Position numbers and translations under genes: made by a program. The notes beneath the pieces were generated by a model that saw only the letters and a list, made by a program, of their open reading frames with translations, was not told where the DNA came from and searched no databases. DNA of 64,000 nucleotides from Dasypus novemcinctus (Eukaryota > Chordata > Mammalia > Cingulata > Dasypodidae): contig NC_080695.1 of NCBI RefSeq assembly GCF_030445035.2, forward strand, positions 57,739,954-57,803,953, read 5' to 3'. Of this stretch, positions 10,144-22,690 are shown one piece after another (the stretch's first letter is position 1; the number at the start of each line of letters is the position of its first letter).

Positions 10144-10802
10144 TCTGGATATTTTTTCTGGAAGTATGGCATTTTCCTCCATGCAGATATTGATCTTCCC
10201 CCAAATTTGCTGTAAATTCCCTAAAAAGAGATAAAAACAATCTCTAAAATTATTTGGAAAATCCTATAAAATTGAATTACCCCAGTATATTAGCAAAAAG
10301 ATACATTATCTGGTGCTTTGAGTGTAAACTTAAAAAATACTATCATGCCTAAAAGAAACAGTTTTTAGCAAATGACACATAAATTGATTTTATAAAATAT
10401 GAAAATAAGACTCCTACTTCAACGAGATTCATATTTAATTTTTTTCAATGATTGAGAATCACAGTAAAAATGTCTTGAACTAATAAATCTCCCTTCACTC
10501 AGCACCCTTCTTAAAAAATACGATTACTTCAAATTGTTGTACTATTGCCAGTGATAAAAGAAAGAAAACCTGAGCATCCTGTCCACTTATATCTCTGTCC
10601 TCTAGTTATCAAGATCAATAAGTATGTCACTGCCATGACTTTACAAAAGAAAACCTCATGCCTCCTCCCACTTAGAAAAGCACACTGTAATTCCATGGAG
10701 TTCCTTCTGAAACATCACCTGCTGGACCTACTCAGAGGCATCCTGGGTTGTCCCACAGCCCAGCTGAACACACTTCATGACCACCAGGGTGGGGTGGTCT
10801 AG
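10144..10802. other. Unrecognised DNA
   Basis: No recognisable repeat or exon; short open frames without family features. Confidence 0.45.
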
Positions 10803-10945
10803 AGATCTTTGGCTTGGGAATCAGATGCCCCTGGTTGAACCTTGGCATTACCACATGGTCTACAGAAGGCCGTGAACACCTCCCAGTATCTCTAAGTCAC
10901 AAGATTTTTCTTCTCCAAGGTGAGAGTGTTATCTCCCATCATTCA
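10803..10945 (+). mobile_element. MIR (ancient mammalian SINE) fragment
   Basis: The order ...GGGAATCAGATGCCCCTGG..., an element-like central block, CTCTAAGTCAC and then TTCTCCAAGGTGAGAGTG follows the MIR layout in plus orientation, at high divergence. Confidence 0.55.
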
Positions 10946-11127
10946 GGTAAACAGCTAGCACACACCTTACAGGTGGACACCATTTATAAAGCACCTCAAA
11001 CTGGGTCCAGGAAGCCTGACTCCTCAGACTGGCTCACCTGACCCCAAAGAGCACACTTATCTCCTATTGCCCAACCTGACAGTTCTGGTGCCCTGAGGCC
11101 AAGATTCTCACCAGAACAATGCTGTCA

Positions 11128-11255
11128 TCTCTGTGATAAACAGCAGCATTTGAGGGCCTACAATGTGCCATGCAGCCATCCTGCCCTATAGAGAGCTCCA
11201 CTCAATCCTCACTATCAATGAAGCACATACAGATTTCATCATTTCCATTTTATGT
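11128..11255 (+). mobile_element. Ancient MIR/L2-like fragment
   Basis: The segment GCATTTGAGGGCCTACAATGTGCC...CACTCAATCCTCAC...TTTCCATTTTAT resembles a common ancient mammalian repeat (TTTATTGAGCACCTACTATGTGCCA... type). The exact family is uncertain. Confidence 0.4.
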
Positions 11256-11296
11256 TGGATTCCTGTTTCACGTTCCACCTGGAATCAGTGGCCCTT

Positions 11297-11498
11297 TTTT
11301 TTTTTTTCAATTTTTTGTCTTTATTTATTTTTTTAATGTTACATTTAAAAAATATGAGGTACCCATATACCCCCCACCCCCCTTACCCCACTCCTCTTCC
11401 CATAACAACAAGCTCCTCCATCATCATGAGACATTCATTGCACTTGGTGAATGTATCTCTGAGCACCACTGCACTTCATGGTCAATGGTCCACACCAT
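11297..11498 (-). mobile_element. Short 5'-truncated L1 3' end with 13-bp TSD
   Basis: T-run then the xenarthran L1 3' end (ATGTTACATTTAAAAAATATGAGG... in plus view) with a C-rich tract at about 11371-11390. An exact 13-bp TSD, ATCAGTGGCCCTT, lies at 11284-11296 and 11499-11511. Only about 200 bp were inserted. Confidence 0.85.
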
Positions 11499-11511
11499 AT
11501 CAGTGGCCCTT

Positions 11512-12178
11512 CTTGACCCCCACAGAATCTGGTTGAAACTTCTATGAGGACACATCTCTGCATAGCAAGTCCTAGACACCCCTGGGCTTTAACTTCTCAA
11601 CAGGCACAGCTACTATCATAATCATCTTTCTTTGCTCCCACAGCAAGGTTGTGAAGGATAGCTTGTGCAGACTCCAGACTCATCAGCACCATCTTAAACC
11701 TTTTCCTCCTCCACATCACCTGTCTCACTGGTGGCACCTCCATCCACTCTGTCATCTAGGCTGACAGCCCAGAAACAGTAAAATTTCAAGAGGTAAAAAG
11801 TGAACCAGACATCAGAAATCACCATATTTCCTTCTGTTTGAATTAGAACCCAAATCAACACCAGTGTTTACAGAATATTAGAAAGAAAATATGAGTCTAA
11901 AATTGTACCTCGATATATTTGAGGTTTTACCTAGAAGAATGACAACCAAAATTAAATTTGATGTCAAAACATATTGCTAATAAGTCTTTTGTTCATGATA
12001 AGACAAAATAGTAATTCAATTACAAAAGTTGTTTAGTTCAGAATAATGTATTCACTGACTTAAAATCTGAAAAAAAAATACAATAGCCTATTTAAATGGT
12101 GATAATTCATGAATTATTTCACACACAGAAAAACACTAAGTTCAATACCTTTATCTTCAGCCAAAGATCTGTTAACAC
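11512..12178. other. Unrecognised DNA
   Basis: No gene or repeat recognised. Confidence 0.45.
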
Positions 12179-12260
12179 CCTTTTTTGTTTTTAAGTAGGT
12201 ACAGGGGATAGAACTGAGGACCCCCTACCATGTTCAATCACTGAGCTACACCCGCTCCAC
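12179..12260 (-). mobile_element. Short tRNA-like SINE (DAS-I type)
   Basis: Minus-strand head GGAGCGGGTGTAGCTCAGTG with a B-box-like GTTC segment and a T-rich end on the plus strand. Confidence 0.65.
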
Positions 12261-12769
12261 AACACTAGTTTAAAAAAGAAAGGTGTAATTTACCTTAATA
12301 TGAAATTTGCACACATTTATATGATAGATATGCTAATGTGTCATTTACTTGAAAACATTTTTTGTTAAATCCAATGGCCAGAGTGATGGTCATATCTGGG
12401 TTGCTGAAAAAGCCTCTTAAAAAATAAGAAAAAGGAAAATCTTTGGATTAAGATATGCCTCTTCCATTCACCAGAAAGTATCCAGGATATCAAGTCAGAG
12501 CTGACTATTGCCTGAATCGATAAACAAATTCAACTAAGCAGGTCCTTTGAATGTTTCGGACCCATAAACACAGAGGTTGTCGAATCAGAAGTGCAGGGGG
12601 AGATAAGCAGGGAAAAGCACAATCAACACCAGAAATGACAGCCCCATGTTGGAGAAACTGTTTTAATGAAACTAGAGAGAAATATGTAGTTTCTGCTTTT
12701 TTCTTCTTCACCTTAGAGAAAGAGCATGATCCATGTCCTGATATGCCTTTGAAACATGAATTTTAATAT

Positions 12770-13060
12770 GCCCTGTGAGGATGTACAATGATGTAACTCT
12801 TTCTGGACTTTGGATAACTAGGGTTGTTCCCACGTTTCACTGCAATAAATATTATGCCATCGATTGTTCCCTTCCAAGATCTTTGGATGCATGTTTGTTA
12901 TTTCATAGGATTGATTACCATATATGGACTTTTTCCTGCATAAAAAGGATATGAACATTTTAAAGGCCTCCGACTCTATTTAAGTATTCAACTGCTTTTC
13001 AGGTGAGTCCACAATTCCACTAACACTGTATGAAGGACTCAGAAAATGCTTAATATTACT
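12770..13060 (-). mobile_element. Degraded old L1 ORF2 3' fragment
   Basis: The phrases GGATATGAACATTTTAAAGG and CCACTAACACTGTATGA correspond to the end of ORF2 in old mammalian L1s read on the minus strand. Divergence is high. Confidence 0.45.
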
Positions 13061-13219
13061 ACTTCTTTTTGATAGAAAAGATTTATAAATTGAAGTATTT
13101 TTATCAGTATTATATAGTTGTCCACTGAGTTCTTATTTAAAAGATTAGATAGTTTCATATCATTAGCTTACATTTCAAACATTAACTAGTATTCATGTCA
13201 GTAATCTAACAGCAAAATA

Positions 13220-13643
13220 GGGAAGTGGACTTGGCCCAGTGGTTAGGGTGTCCGTCTACCACATGGGAGGTCTGCGGTTCAAACCTTGGGCCTCCTTGAC
13301 CTGCGTGGAGCTGGCCCACATGCAGTGCTGATGTGTGCAAAGAGTGCAATGCCATGCAGGGGTGTCCCCGTGTAGGGAACTCCCACATGCAAGGAGTGAA
13401 CCCCATTAGGAGAGCTGCCCAGCACGAAAGAAAGTTCAGCCTGCTCAGGAATGGTGCCACACACATGGAGAGCTGACACAACAAGATGATGCAACAACAA
13501 AAAAGAGACACAGATTACCGTGCCATGGACAACAACAGAAGCAGACAAAGAAGAACACATAGCAAATAGATAAAGAGGACAGACAACTGCGGGTGGGGAG
13601 AAGGGTAGAGAAATTTTTTTAAAACCTATAAAAAATAAATAAA
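13220..13643 (+). mobile_element. DAS-type SINE with 9-bp TSD
   Basis: Full-length DAS SINE: tRNA-like head (GGGAAGTGGACTTGGCCCAG), body, A-rich tail. TSD AGCAAAATA at 13211-13219 and 13644-13652. Confidence 0.9.
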
Positions 13644-13652
13644 AGCAAAATA

Positions 13653-14875
13653 AATGAAAGTTTACAGAATTCACAGCTTATTTAAGAGCCCAAGCACTCA
13701 TATGAGGCACTTGTTAAGACTCACAGGAAGCACAGAGCTCCAGATGAAAATGGCCAATGAAGCAATTCCCAAGTAGGCAGCAATAATGATAGGCTTCTGA
13801 GAAATTCCATAAAAACCAGGATCAGGATGAAAATGATCAGGCAGATATTCAGACAGCTGGAAAAACAATGAGGAGCCTCAATGAAATTTTCAGGTAGCAG
13901 TCACAAAGAATCAACCACAGAAACCCTACACCAGCCTCCAAGAGGTAACGACACCCCTCCAACATTTCCAGTGGTTCAGGATTCCAAGAATGACTGGGAG
14001 TTGGCATTGCCCATGGGGCTGGCAGTATTGTACATTGTGTGTGTTTCCTTAAGTAGAGAGCAATTTCCAGGTCACCATGTGACCTACCCATACCCGTGTC
14101 TAAGACTGGGCACAGTGTTCTCTTGGATACCTTGATTTCTATCATAGCCATGAACATAGGGCAATGAATTACAAAAATGCATTAGAGAAATGAATTTATT
14201 CAGAAGTAATCAACTTTTAGAGTTTAAATAGAACTTAAATGGCCATAATGAAAATGACACTAAGGTGAGATTTCTTTATGATTCTTGATTTTAATTCACT
14301 ACACTCTGCTATGAATGACGTAAATTATACAATGACCTTGATAAATGGTCTAGATAGACTGCTCAGAATGTAATAACTGGTTTTTCTTTTTACACTTGAT
14401 GCTACGATAATGTTTCCTTGAAGACAGCACATTAAACAGACATTTTCATTCAACAGACATGACTGAGAAAGGCAAAGGGATGAATTATTGATCCTGGCAA
14501 CAACATGCATGAATCTCAGAAACACTACTCTGAGCAGAAGTTACAAAGACACAAAAGTGTACATGTGGTAAGCATCTATTTATTTGAAATTCTACAGCAA
14601 GCAAAAGTAACCTCTGATGAATGGGCTGGGTAAGAGTGTAAGGGTACTTTCTGAGGGTTAGGAATCTTGACCTGGGTTTGGATTATTCTGCCATATGTAT
14701 TTGTCAAAACTCCATGAATTTTCACATGCATTTCATGTACTTTACTCAATGTAAATTTTATATTAAAAAATTCTGCCAACACATATAGAGCTCTAGTTAA
14801 TTATAAACATGCAGAATATTTACCATGAGTGATAATAATGCCAGCAATTTACTTTAAAATGGATCAAAATTAAGA
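13653..14875. other. Unrecognised DNA
   Basis: Overlapping open frames on both strands at about 13849-14157 show no family features or convincing splice structure. No repeat recognised. Confidence 0.45.
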
Positions 14876-14948
14876 TGTGGAGAGTGGTTTAGCTCAGTGG
14901 TTGAGCACCTCCTTCCCTAATACCAGTTACCTCCTAAAAAAAAAAAAG
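14876..14948 (+). mobile_element. Short tRNA-like SINE (DAS-I type), decayed
   Basis: GAGAGTGGTTTAGCTCAGTGGTTGAGC head and an A-run tail; the B-box part is shortened. Confidence 0.6.
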
Positions 14949-14960
14949 TCACCAATGTTA

Positions 14961-15040
14961 AGATGGATAGTTGGAGGATAGATGGATGGATGGGTAGACG
15001 GATGCATGGATGGTTGCATGGATGCGTGGATGGATGGATG
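14961..15040 (+). repeat. (GGAT)n microsatellite
   Basis: About 20 imperfect GGAT units (GGATGGATGGGTAGACGG...). Confidence 0.9.
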
Positions 15041-15862
15041 AATTGGAAGAGATGTGATAAGTCAATATTAATTAAATGTTAATGAATTAACAGTGCTGTC
15101 TGTTTGAAATTTTTCATAAAATATTAAGAATCCTTAGTGAAACCAAACTAGCAAAAGTCAGTGACAGATCTTTTGAAGTAGACTTCCAAAAATAATTGTT
15201 ATTAACTGCCTAAGTGTTTCAACAATTTTAGGCACAGTCACAAATGTTTTTTTTTCCAAACTAATTCAGCATTGAATTATAAAATGAAGATATACACTGG
15301 GACAACCTCACAGAAGTGCTTTGTTCTGGTCATGAAAAAAGGGTTAAATCTTGCCCCAGCTCTCTTTCCAAGGTAAAGGATAAACAAAGTAGTATGTCTT
15401 TACAAAGGAATTATTCTAATTGATAAAAAAGGAACAAACTATGAATACATAAAACAAGATAAATCCCAAAATGATTATGCTGACTTATAGAATCCAGAGC
15501 AAAAAAAATCACCACCACCCCCAGGAATCCATTACATAAAATTCCATAAAACTGCAGAACAGTGGTTGAGGGGAGATGGTGCAATGGGAAGAGGCAATGG
15601 AAAGATGGATTACAAGGAGCACAAGAAAACTTTTGAGCTTGTTGGATAAGCATACCACCTTGATTGTTGATGGTTTCAGCGTTGTTGTATACATACGTCA
15701 AAATCAACTAGTTATATACATTAAATAGGTGCTGTTTATTACCCATCATATAATTCAATCAAGGTTTAGAAAAATAACCTGAAACACAAACTATAGGATT
15801 TTTTATTTTCTTTGGAATGAAATCTAATATTTTTTAATAGTTAAAATTTAACTTATGAATTT
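15041..15862. other. Unrecognised AT-rich DNA
   Basis: No feature recognised. Confidence 0.45.
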
Positions 15863-15920
15863 GGGGAGCAGATGTAGCTTAGCAGCTGAGTGCCTGCTTC
15901 CCATGTAGAAGGCCCTGGAT
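15863..15920 (+). mobile_element. tRNA-like SINE fragment
   Basis: GGGGAGCAGATGTAGCTTAGCAGCTGAG head; no A tail remains. Confidence 0.55.
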
Positions 15921-17780
15921 ATGTTAATTTATAGATTTATGAGCCAAAATGTAATAGAAAATTTAAAAAAATATGGATATTGAATGGGAACCATAGCTCT
16001 TGTTCTATATATCCTTGAATTACTTGAAGTAAATTGTTTGTAAAGTTTTCAATAATACATTCAACCTGTATGAAGGAATGCAACACAATAGCAATGAAAA
16101 TTCTATATTAAAGATTCAATTTATACACATATGCTTACAAAATGGACATGACTGATAGGCAATGGTTATTATACTGGTATTGTAATTATTCCAATAAAAA
16201 TTTAGGACAGGATATTGGTAACCCCAAGATTCTAAAGCCATTGAACCTTTCTTTCCATATTCAGGGCATGTAATGTTAGATTTTTGTATTGCATATTAAT
16301 AGATTTGCTACTAGAGGAATCTTGTATATTTTATCATTAAAACTATAAGGATTGTAGCTAGTTTGAAACAGAATTTCCAGTAGCCACCAGCTAGAATTCA
16401 CTTTCATACTGCATAGTAGTTGTCCACGTTGTCCCTATCTGACAAAAGCATCCCCAGTCAGGGCATTCTTGTTATATCTTGAGTCTGTATCAGAAGTGAA
16501 CTGCTAGCTAGACATGAGCAGAAAGGACCCTGGAAAGCTGTGTTTCTAAGTGCTAATATGAGAAATCTCTAGACACTAAAAATAAATAAATACTGCACGA
16601 TGAAATCTAAAACACAGAAACAATCATTTAGATAGCCAAGTGTGGGAGAACTTAAATTGTCCTAATGAACAAGGTTTGTTGAAGAGAGAAGAGACAGGGA
16701 AAACACACATTTCCTTTTGAGGAAAATAGGGATGAGAGAATCTGAACAGCAAAAGAAATCTGAAGTCTGTGAAGAAAGGCAGATATTTTCATTTGTTTCA
16801 CTTTTGGCAGTAAGAAATGGGTGATATCAACTCTATTTTTAAACAGGGTGATGTTAATTTTCTTACAATCTTACAAGTAATTTTGCAGAATAATATCCCT
16901 TCAATACTGGAAGCAATCTGAAGAGCCCCATCTGATGCTTGACCTTACTTTTATGCATCATCCCTCCTTAGGAAGTACTCCTTGGACTTGAACAGCAAGG
17001 TAGAATATGTCTGAGAAGATCTACTTATCACTAAGGTGTGTCTTCAGTCTCCCTCTCCCCCTCCCCCCTTTCTGGGGACATGTTTTCTTGATGAGAAGGA
17101 GAGGGACAATGTTCACAGTTGCACCATCCTATGCTGGGACAATCATGCGGATGTCAAGGACCCTGTCTGTTTTGGGTAAATTAGGAGCTGAGGACATCTT
17201 TTACAAAGGAAAGGGCAGTAACTCCTCTGCATCCTGGCCATGTCCCTCCCAGGGAATCCACTCATTAGAAACATCCCAGTAGGATGCTGCATGGATTTCC
17301 AGGTCTCACGGGTTCTCTGGGCTTCCACAGAGGGGGGTAAACTCCAGTAGCAGAAGGAAAAGGATGCCCCAAAAGTGCTAAAGCCAAGGAAGAAACTGGA
17401 AAGCACAGATTGCAAAGGGCACTTTACTTTTTTAACAGACTAGTAATAACACCAATGAGCAGGGATCACGGGTGCCAGGGCAGCCGGGCTTTCACAAATA
17501 TGAATAAATACGTATAGGAAAATGTGAAGTGCACATGGGACACACACTAAACTTGCAGGCTTGGAGTGGGACCTTGCTTAGACCTTCCAAAAGCAAGTGC
17601 AATGCCCATGACACCTAAGAAATGAGACGTCCTTCCTTTTTTTTAAATAAAACAACGTCATGGGGTAATTTCCATATCATGAAGCCCCCATTCGAAACGT
17701 AAGGCTCAATAGCTTTCAGTATAGACCCAGTTGTTGACTTTTTTTGAAGCTATAAAGTCACTATTTTCATGTTTCCACCA
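15921..17780. other. Unrecognised DNA
   Basis: No gene or repeat family recognised. The open frames at about 17007-17415 on both strands overlap one another and have no family features. Confidence 0.45.
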
Positions 17781-18650
17781 CTTCATTCCTTCCTGTGTCA
17801 GGGAAAAGCAGGCCGGCAAGACCCAGAGCTCCCTGTGAACAGCGGCTGCCAGGTCCTAGCAGCTGGTTACGAAACCCCTGAGGTCCTGGGTCCTCCAGTG
17901 CCCCCCCACCTCCACCCCACGAAAAAGCTGTTCTTTAAACCACAGGGTGACACGCCCAGGGAAAAGGAGGACAGCGCGACGTGGGCGTGCACTCACACTC
18001 GGGGTTGGGTAACTGGGACAGCCCAGCAGGATGAGCCAGAAAAGCAGGCTGGGCGCCTCCCTGTCCCGGTCCCCTGGGGGTCGAAGGTGGCGCCGGTAGG
18101 AGGCGGGGCGACGCGGCAACCGGATGTGGGCGGGGCAGGAATGGGGGTGGGGCGGGGGAGGAGCTGGGATGGGGGTGGGGTGTGAGCTGGGAGGGAGGGG
18201 CGCTTGGGGTCCTAAGAGGGGGAGGGGTGGGGGTAGGGAGAGGTGAGGGAGGATATGGGGAGAAGGGAAGGGAGGAGGGGAGGAGGGGAGCCGACTGCGC
18301 TGGGGAGAGATGGGAGGAAGGTTCAGAGACAGGACAGTAGGTTGAGGGGTGGTAAACCAGCAGGACGCGGGGCCACAGGCGCGGGGGAGTGGACTCGCAG
18401 GAGCAGTGGGAGAGGAGGACGAGGCTCTGTCTTCCTTGGTCCCTACTCTGGTTTGGTCGCTGCCTTGGCAATCTGGACGCTTTAGACCCTCCCTGGACCA
18501 ACCCCCCTGCCTTCACCCCTCTCCCACCCATTCTTAGAAACCGCCTCCCCCTACCTGATCGCCCAGCACGCGCCGTCCCAACCGCAAGGCCCCTCTGGAA
18601 ACTTCGTGGACCTTGAGATTTCTGGTCCTCCCCAATCCGCTCTCCTTCTT
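17780..18650. promoter_or_regulatory. GC-rich, CpG-containing island; promoter candidate
   Basis: A sharp rise in G+C and CpG against an AT-rich background. Core features lie at 18102-18136: two GC boxes (GGCGGGGC at 18102, GGGCGGGGC at 18128) with an ETS-type ACCGGATGT (18119-18127) between them and no TATA box. The stretch 18137-18340 is G-rich and purine-rich. Direction is undetermined. On the minus strand an ATGGCC near 18708 opens a frame that reaches a possible donor (CGATCAG followed by GTAGGG at about 18556). It faces the MIA3-like relic about 10 kb away, but no transcript link can be shown. Confidence 0.6.
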
Positions 18651-18849
18651 TCTGCCCATTCTGGGCTCTGCTGTTCTTATCCGAAGACCAAAGTTTTCTC
18701 GTGGCCATTCTAGGCTGCAAGTCCTGAAAAGCAAATGACGGCTGAAATGTAGAAGGAAGGAATAGACATGCAGAATGAGAGATTTTAGCATCCCTCCCCC
18801 AGCTACTGAGAGGAGACAAATCATTAAAAAATTTAAACTCCATAACATC

Positions 18850-19110
18850 AAAACCATATAGACCAGTTACACTAACAGCTGCAGAAGAGGCATTACTTTA
18901 ACACTACTTAACCCCAAAATCATCTCACTATATTTCAGAGGAATGCAATTACCCAGATTATATTCTTTGATCATAATGTACTTGTACTAGAAATCAATAC
19001 TAAAACACTAACCCGATATTCCTCCATTCCAAAAATGAAAAGTACTCTTCTAAGTAAGCAAGAGTAAAAGAAATCGCAAAGAAAAAGAGAATATATTTAA
19101 ACTGAATAGT
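18850..19110 (+). mobile_element. Old L1 ORF2 (endonuclease region) fragment
   Basis: ATTATATTCTTTGATCATAATG...ACTAGAAATCAATAC corresponds to the endonuclease end of ORF2 in old L1s. Confidence 0.5.
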
Positions 19111-19926
19111 AAAACGGGATAAAAATTGTCTCCTTCTGGCCCTGTTTTGGGTTGGAAAGATGTTATAGTCTCAAAATCATCCCCTTTACCTAGTCTGTGG
19201 ATCTGCTCCCTCACTATGGTGCCCACTACCGACAACAGTGGGCTCTAAACTATGAACACAAACAGAAAAAGCTTTCTTTGCTGACTCGTGCTTGACCTCC
19301 CTCTGATCTCCAAGTCATTGTGACGTTTTTGCAGAGAAAGTGAACCAGCTCCTGAGGAGATTACCGGACAACGCCTAGACAGTTTGGCAGCACCAGTGGG
19401 TGGGTGGGAGAGGAGGAGCAGGTAGGCAGGATCCCGGGGGACCAGGTGCCTGGGCAGAACCCACTGCCTGCCGTCCTTCTGGAGCCCTGTCCTCAGCTGA
19501 GCCGCCGCATGTGTTTATCTGCATGATTGCACACCCGTGTTTCCCTCATTCAGACCCCAGCACTAAAAGGTTATTGTTTAAATCGTGTTTTACTATTAAG
19601 TAAATTTATCATAAACAGTATACTTGGCATCACTGCTGTACATGCAATAGTACGTTATCCTTTCCTTCCTATAGGTATAAAGAAATGATGAAACCAAGCT
19701 GAGGATTGCTTTGAAAAGCATCTTGTGAAATGAGGATGCATGACACTGTTCCAGTAGTAGAAAACCCTTTCAGGTCAGTCTGCTGCCCGCTGTGAGTCAA
19801 AGGGCTACTGAGGGTGTGAGCCACTCTGTTCTCTGCCCATTCCTGGGAACCATGTCACAACTTCAGGTGAGCTGGCCCCCACATGCTAGAGGCTCCACCC
19901 TGCTGCTGCAGGGGGAAAAAATGGAC
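19111..19926. other. Unrecognised DNA, moderately GC-rich near 19.4 kb
   Basis: No gene or repeat recognised. The short plus-strand frame at 19400-19603 has no family features. Confidence 0.4.
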
Positions 19927-21010
19927 ATTGGGGCTTTTTACCTGAATTCGTTGTACCAAATATTATCTTTGAAAATTTCCAAACACAATGGAGAGTTGTA
20001 AAATTCTTCCAGTAATACCTATATATCCACCATGCAGATTCCACCATTACCAATTTGTTTCATCTCTTGCCATTCCGTCTGTCCATCCTTCTATCCATCT
20101 CTCCCTCCACAGCATGATTTTCCTGCATTTGAAACTTTGTTATAGCCATCCTTCTATACTTGGGGCTGTGTTTTCCTTTCTTTTTAACTTTCAATTCATA
20201 AGCAGTTCATGAATGTTCATTTGTTTAACACTGGAAATGTTATGGAGAACACACCGCCCTCCTTTGCCATCACTCCCCTTAGCCTTATCCTGTGATCTGA
20301 GACCACTGCAGCCATCCTCGGTTTGGAGAGTATCCTTACACCCCTTTTGCTGAGCTTTGAGTTTGCCTGTAGAAACATGGAAGGAGTATTATACTACTTA
20401 GCAAGTCTCTCCTTTCCTTTGTATTTTTTTTTTCAACCCAAATGATGATTCACTGGACAAGTACTTCTGCTTTTTCACTCACCATCTTTCCATGTCAGCA
20501 CATGCTTCTATATCATCCTTGCTCTGGCTGCCGAGCATTCCATACTGCAGATATATTGTGGATTTATTTTATACTTTTTATATAACTGAGGGTTGCATTC
20601 ATTTTCTTCATATAAAGGAAACCTTATCCTCACATAGAGGACTTGAAAGCACCGTTTGCTCTACATGCAGGGTTCATCCTAAGGAAGCACATAGAGGTAA
20701 ATCTCCCCCTCCAACACTTTCTGTCAGGAGTGTATGCACTCAAGATCATTTACCACTGTATCTGATGTTAACCTAAATCATCTGGCTGAGGTCATTTTTG
20801 TCAGATTTCTCCCCTGTCAATTACTCATTTTTCATGTCCTTACTCTATGGTCTTTCTCAAAGAAATTCACTATGCACCACCCACACATAAAGAGTGGAAA
20901 GTTATACTCCTTCTCCTTGAAGGTTTGGTACCTGCATATGTTGTTTGCAATTCTTTCCCATGGGAGATTTCTCTTCTGTCCCTTTTATTTGTTTATCTAG
21001 TCCTCAATTG
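19927..21010 (-). mobile_element. Ancient L1 3' end fragments
   Basis: 20460-20600 resembles the old L1 ORF2 end (TCTTTCCATGTCAGCACATGC...). 20770-21000 resembles the ancient L1ME-class 3' end (GTCAGATTTCTCCCCTGTCAA, CACTATGCACCACCCACACATAAAGAG). The boundary between pieces is unclear. Confidence 0.45.
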
Positions 21011-21079
21011 ATACTGGTATGCCTGGTACTGTAACTGTATTATGCCTTGTACTGTAATCCAATACTAATCTATTTACCT

Positions 21080-21960
21080 ATTTAATTAAAGTTTTGTAGA
21101 GATATAATTCACATACCATGCAATTCATAGAAAATGCACAATTTCAGTAACTTTGTTATAATCTGAGTTGTGCATCCATCACCACAACCATCTTTAAAAT
21201 CACCTCATTACCTCCTGAAGGATCCCCACAGTGCCATCTCTGCCAAACACCCCAATACCACCAGCCCTAGGCATCCACATTCCTCCTTGTGTGTCTAGAC
21301 ATGTGCCTATTCTGGACATTTCATTGAGCTGGAACCTCACAGTACTTGATCCTGTGTACCTGGCTCCTTTTACTTAGGACCATCTGTCTCGTAGCATGTG
21401 TCATTATTTCATTTCATTTTATTGTAGAATGATATTCCATTGTCTGTTATAACATATTTATTTATTCTTTTTTCAGTTGTTTCCAATTTTGGCTATTAAG
21501 AGTATTGGGGCAAGTAATATTGTACATGTTGTGTGGGGATATACTGTTTTCATCTATCTTTAGGTATAAACTAGGAGTGGAATTGCTAGATCATAGTTTA
21601 AGGTGATTTTTAACCACCTGAAGAATGTCCAAAGCAGCTACACCATTTTACATGATGACGGGCATTGTATGAGGGTTCTGATTCCTCTATGTTCTCTTCC
21701 ACACTTGTTATGCTCTGTGATTTTGAATTTAGCCTTCTGAGCAGGTGTGAAATGTGTCATCACTGTGGTTTTCAGTTGCATTTCAAAGACCCAGTAATTT
21801 TGAGCATCTCTTCATGTGCCTTTTGAATATTTGTGTATCTTCTTTGCAGGAAAGAAACCATTGCTTAATCCAAAGTTACAAGGATTTACTTTTGCCTGCA
21901 GAGTTTATTGACTTACATCCTACACTTAGGTCTTTGATCCATTTGTAGTTAAATTTCTAT
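21080..21960 (-). mobile_element. Old L1M 3' UTR plus ORF2 end
   Basis: AGATATAATTCACATACCATGCAA (L1M 3' UTR) runs into the minus-strand ORF2 end (ATGATATTCCATTGTCTG, GTATAAACTAGGAGTGGAATTGCTAG). Confidence 0.7.
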
Positions 21961-21989
21961 GTGATGTGATAAGAGAAATTAACTGCTTC

Positions 21990-22690
21990 CCTGGTTGGCT
22001 TCCGACTTCTTCCCTTGGCTTTTTCTCTGTGTCTCAATTTCATTCTCTTTATAACTTTATAAGGAGACTCCAGGAATAGCATTAAAACTGGTATTCTACT
22101 ATGGACTATTGTGACTAGTAATGGGAGAAACTATAGCATTGATGTGGAGAAAGTGGCCATGGTTGTTGCTGAGGGCAGGGAGAGGGAAGTAGAGATGAGA
22201 TGTGGGGGCGTTTTCAGGACTTGGAGTTGTCCTAAATGATATTGCATGGACAGATGCTGGATATTATATATCCTGCCATAACCCACTGAATGTACTGGGG
22301 GAGAGTGTAAGCTACTATGTAAACTATAATCTATGTGGTGCAGCAGTGCTCCAAAATGTATCCACTAAATGCAATGAATGTGCCACAATGCTGAAAGAGG
22401 TTGTTGATGTGGGAGGAGTGGGAGAGTGAGGTGTGGGGTATGTGGGAGCCTCTTATATTTTGTAATTTAACATCTTTTGTGATCTATGTATCTTTTTTAA
22501 AAAAGACAATTTATTTAAAAAATTAAATTAAATTTTTAAAAAAATCCATCTTGACTTTTTGGGTCATACCTTAACTGAAGTAACCTCATTACAAGGTCCT
22601 ATATACAATGAGTTTACACCCACAAGAATGAATTAAGATTAAGAACACATTTTTCTAGGATACATGGCATCAAGCCACCACACCACCTTT
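21990..22690. mobile_element. Unclassified interspersed repeat split by an L1 tail
   Basis: The halves (about 21990-22085 and 22540-22690) look like one element, with ...TAAGGAGACTCCAGGAATAG on the left and ...TTAAGAACACATTTTTCTAGG on the right. They are separated by the L1 3' end at 22085-22540. I cannot name the family. Confidence 0.4.
22085..22540 (+). mobile_element. 5'-truncated xenarthran L1 3' UTR end
   Basis: Plus-strand final ~450 bp of the long-3'-UTR L1 family (same segment as 53440-53830), ending ...TGTGATCTATGTATC and an A-rich tail. Confidence 0.75.

Noticed and set aside
17935..18843. 302-aa minus-strand open frame
   Set aside because: P/S/T-rich low-complexity translation of a polypurine island; no domain visible. 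Kept only as a note on a possible first exon.
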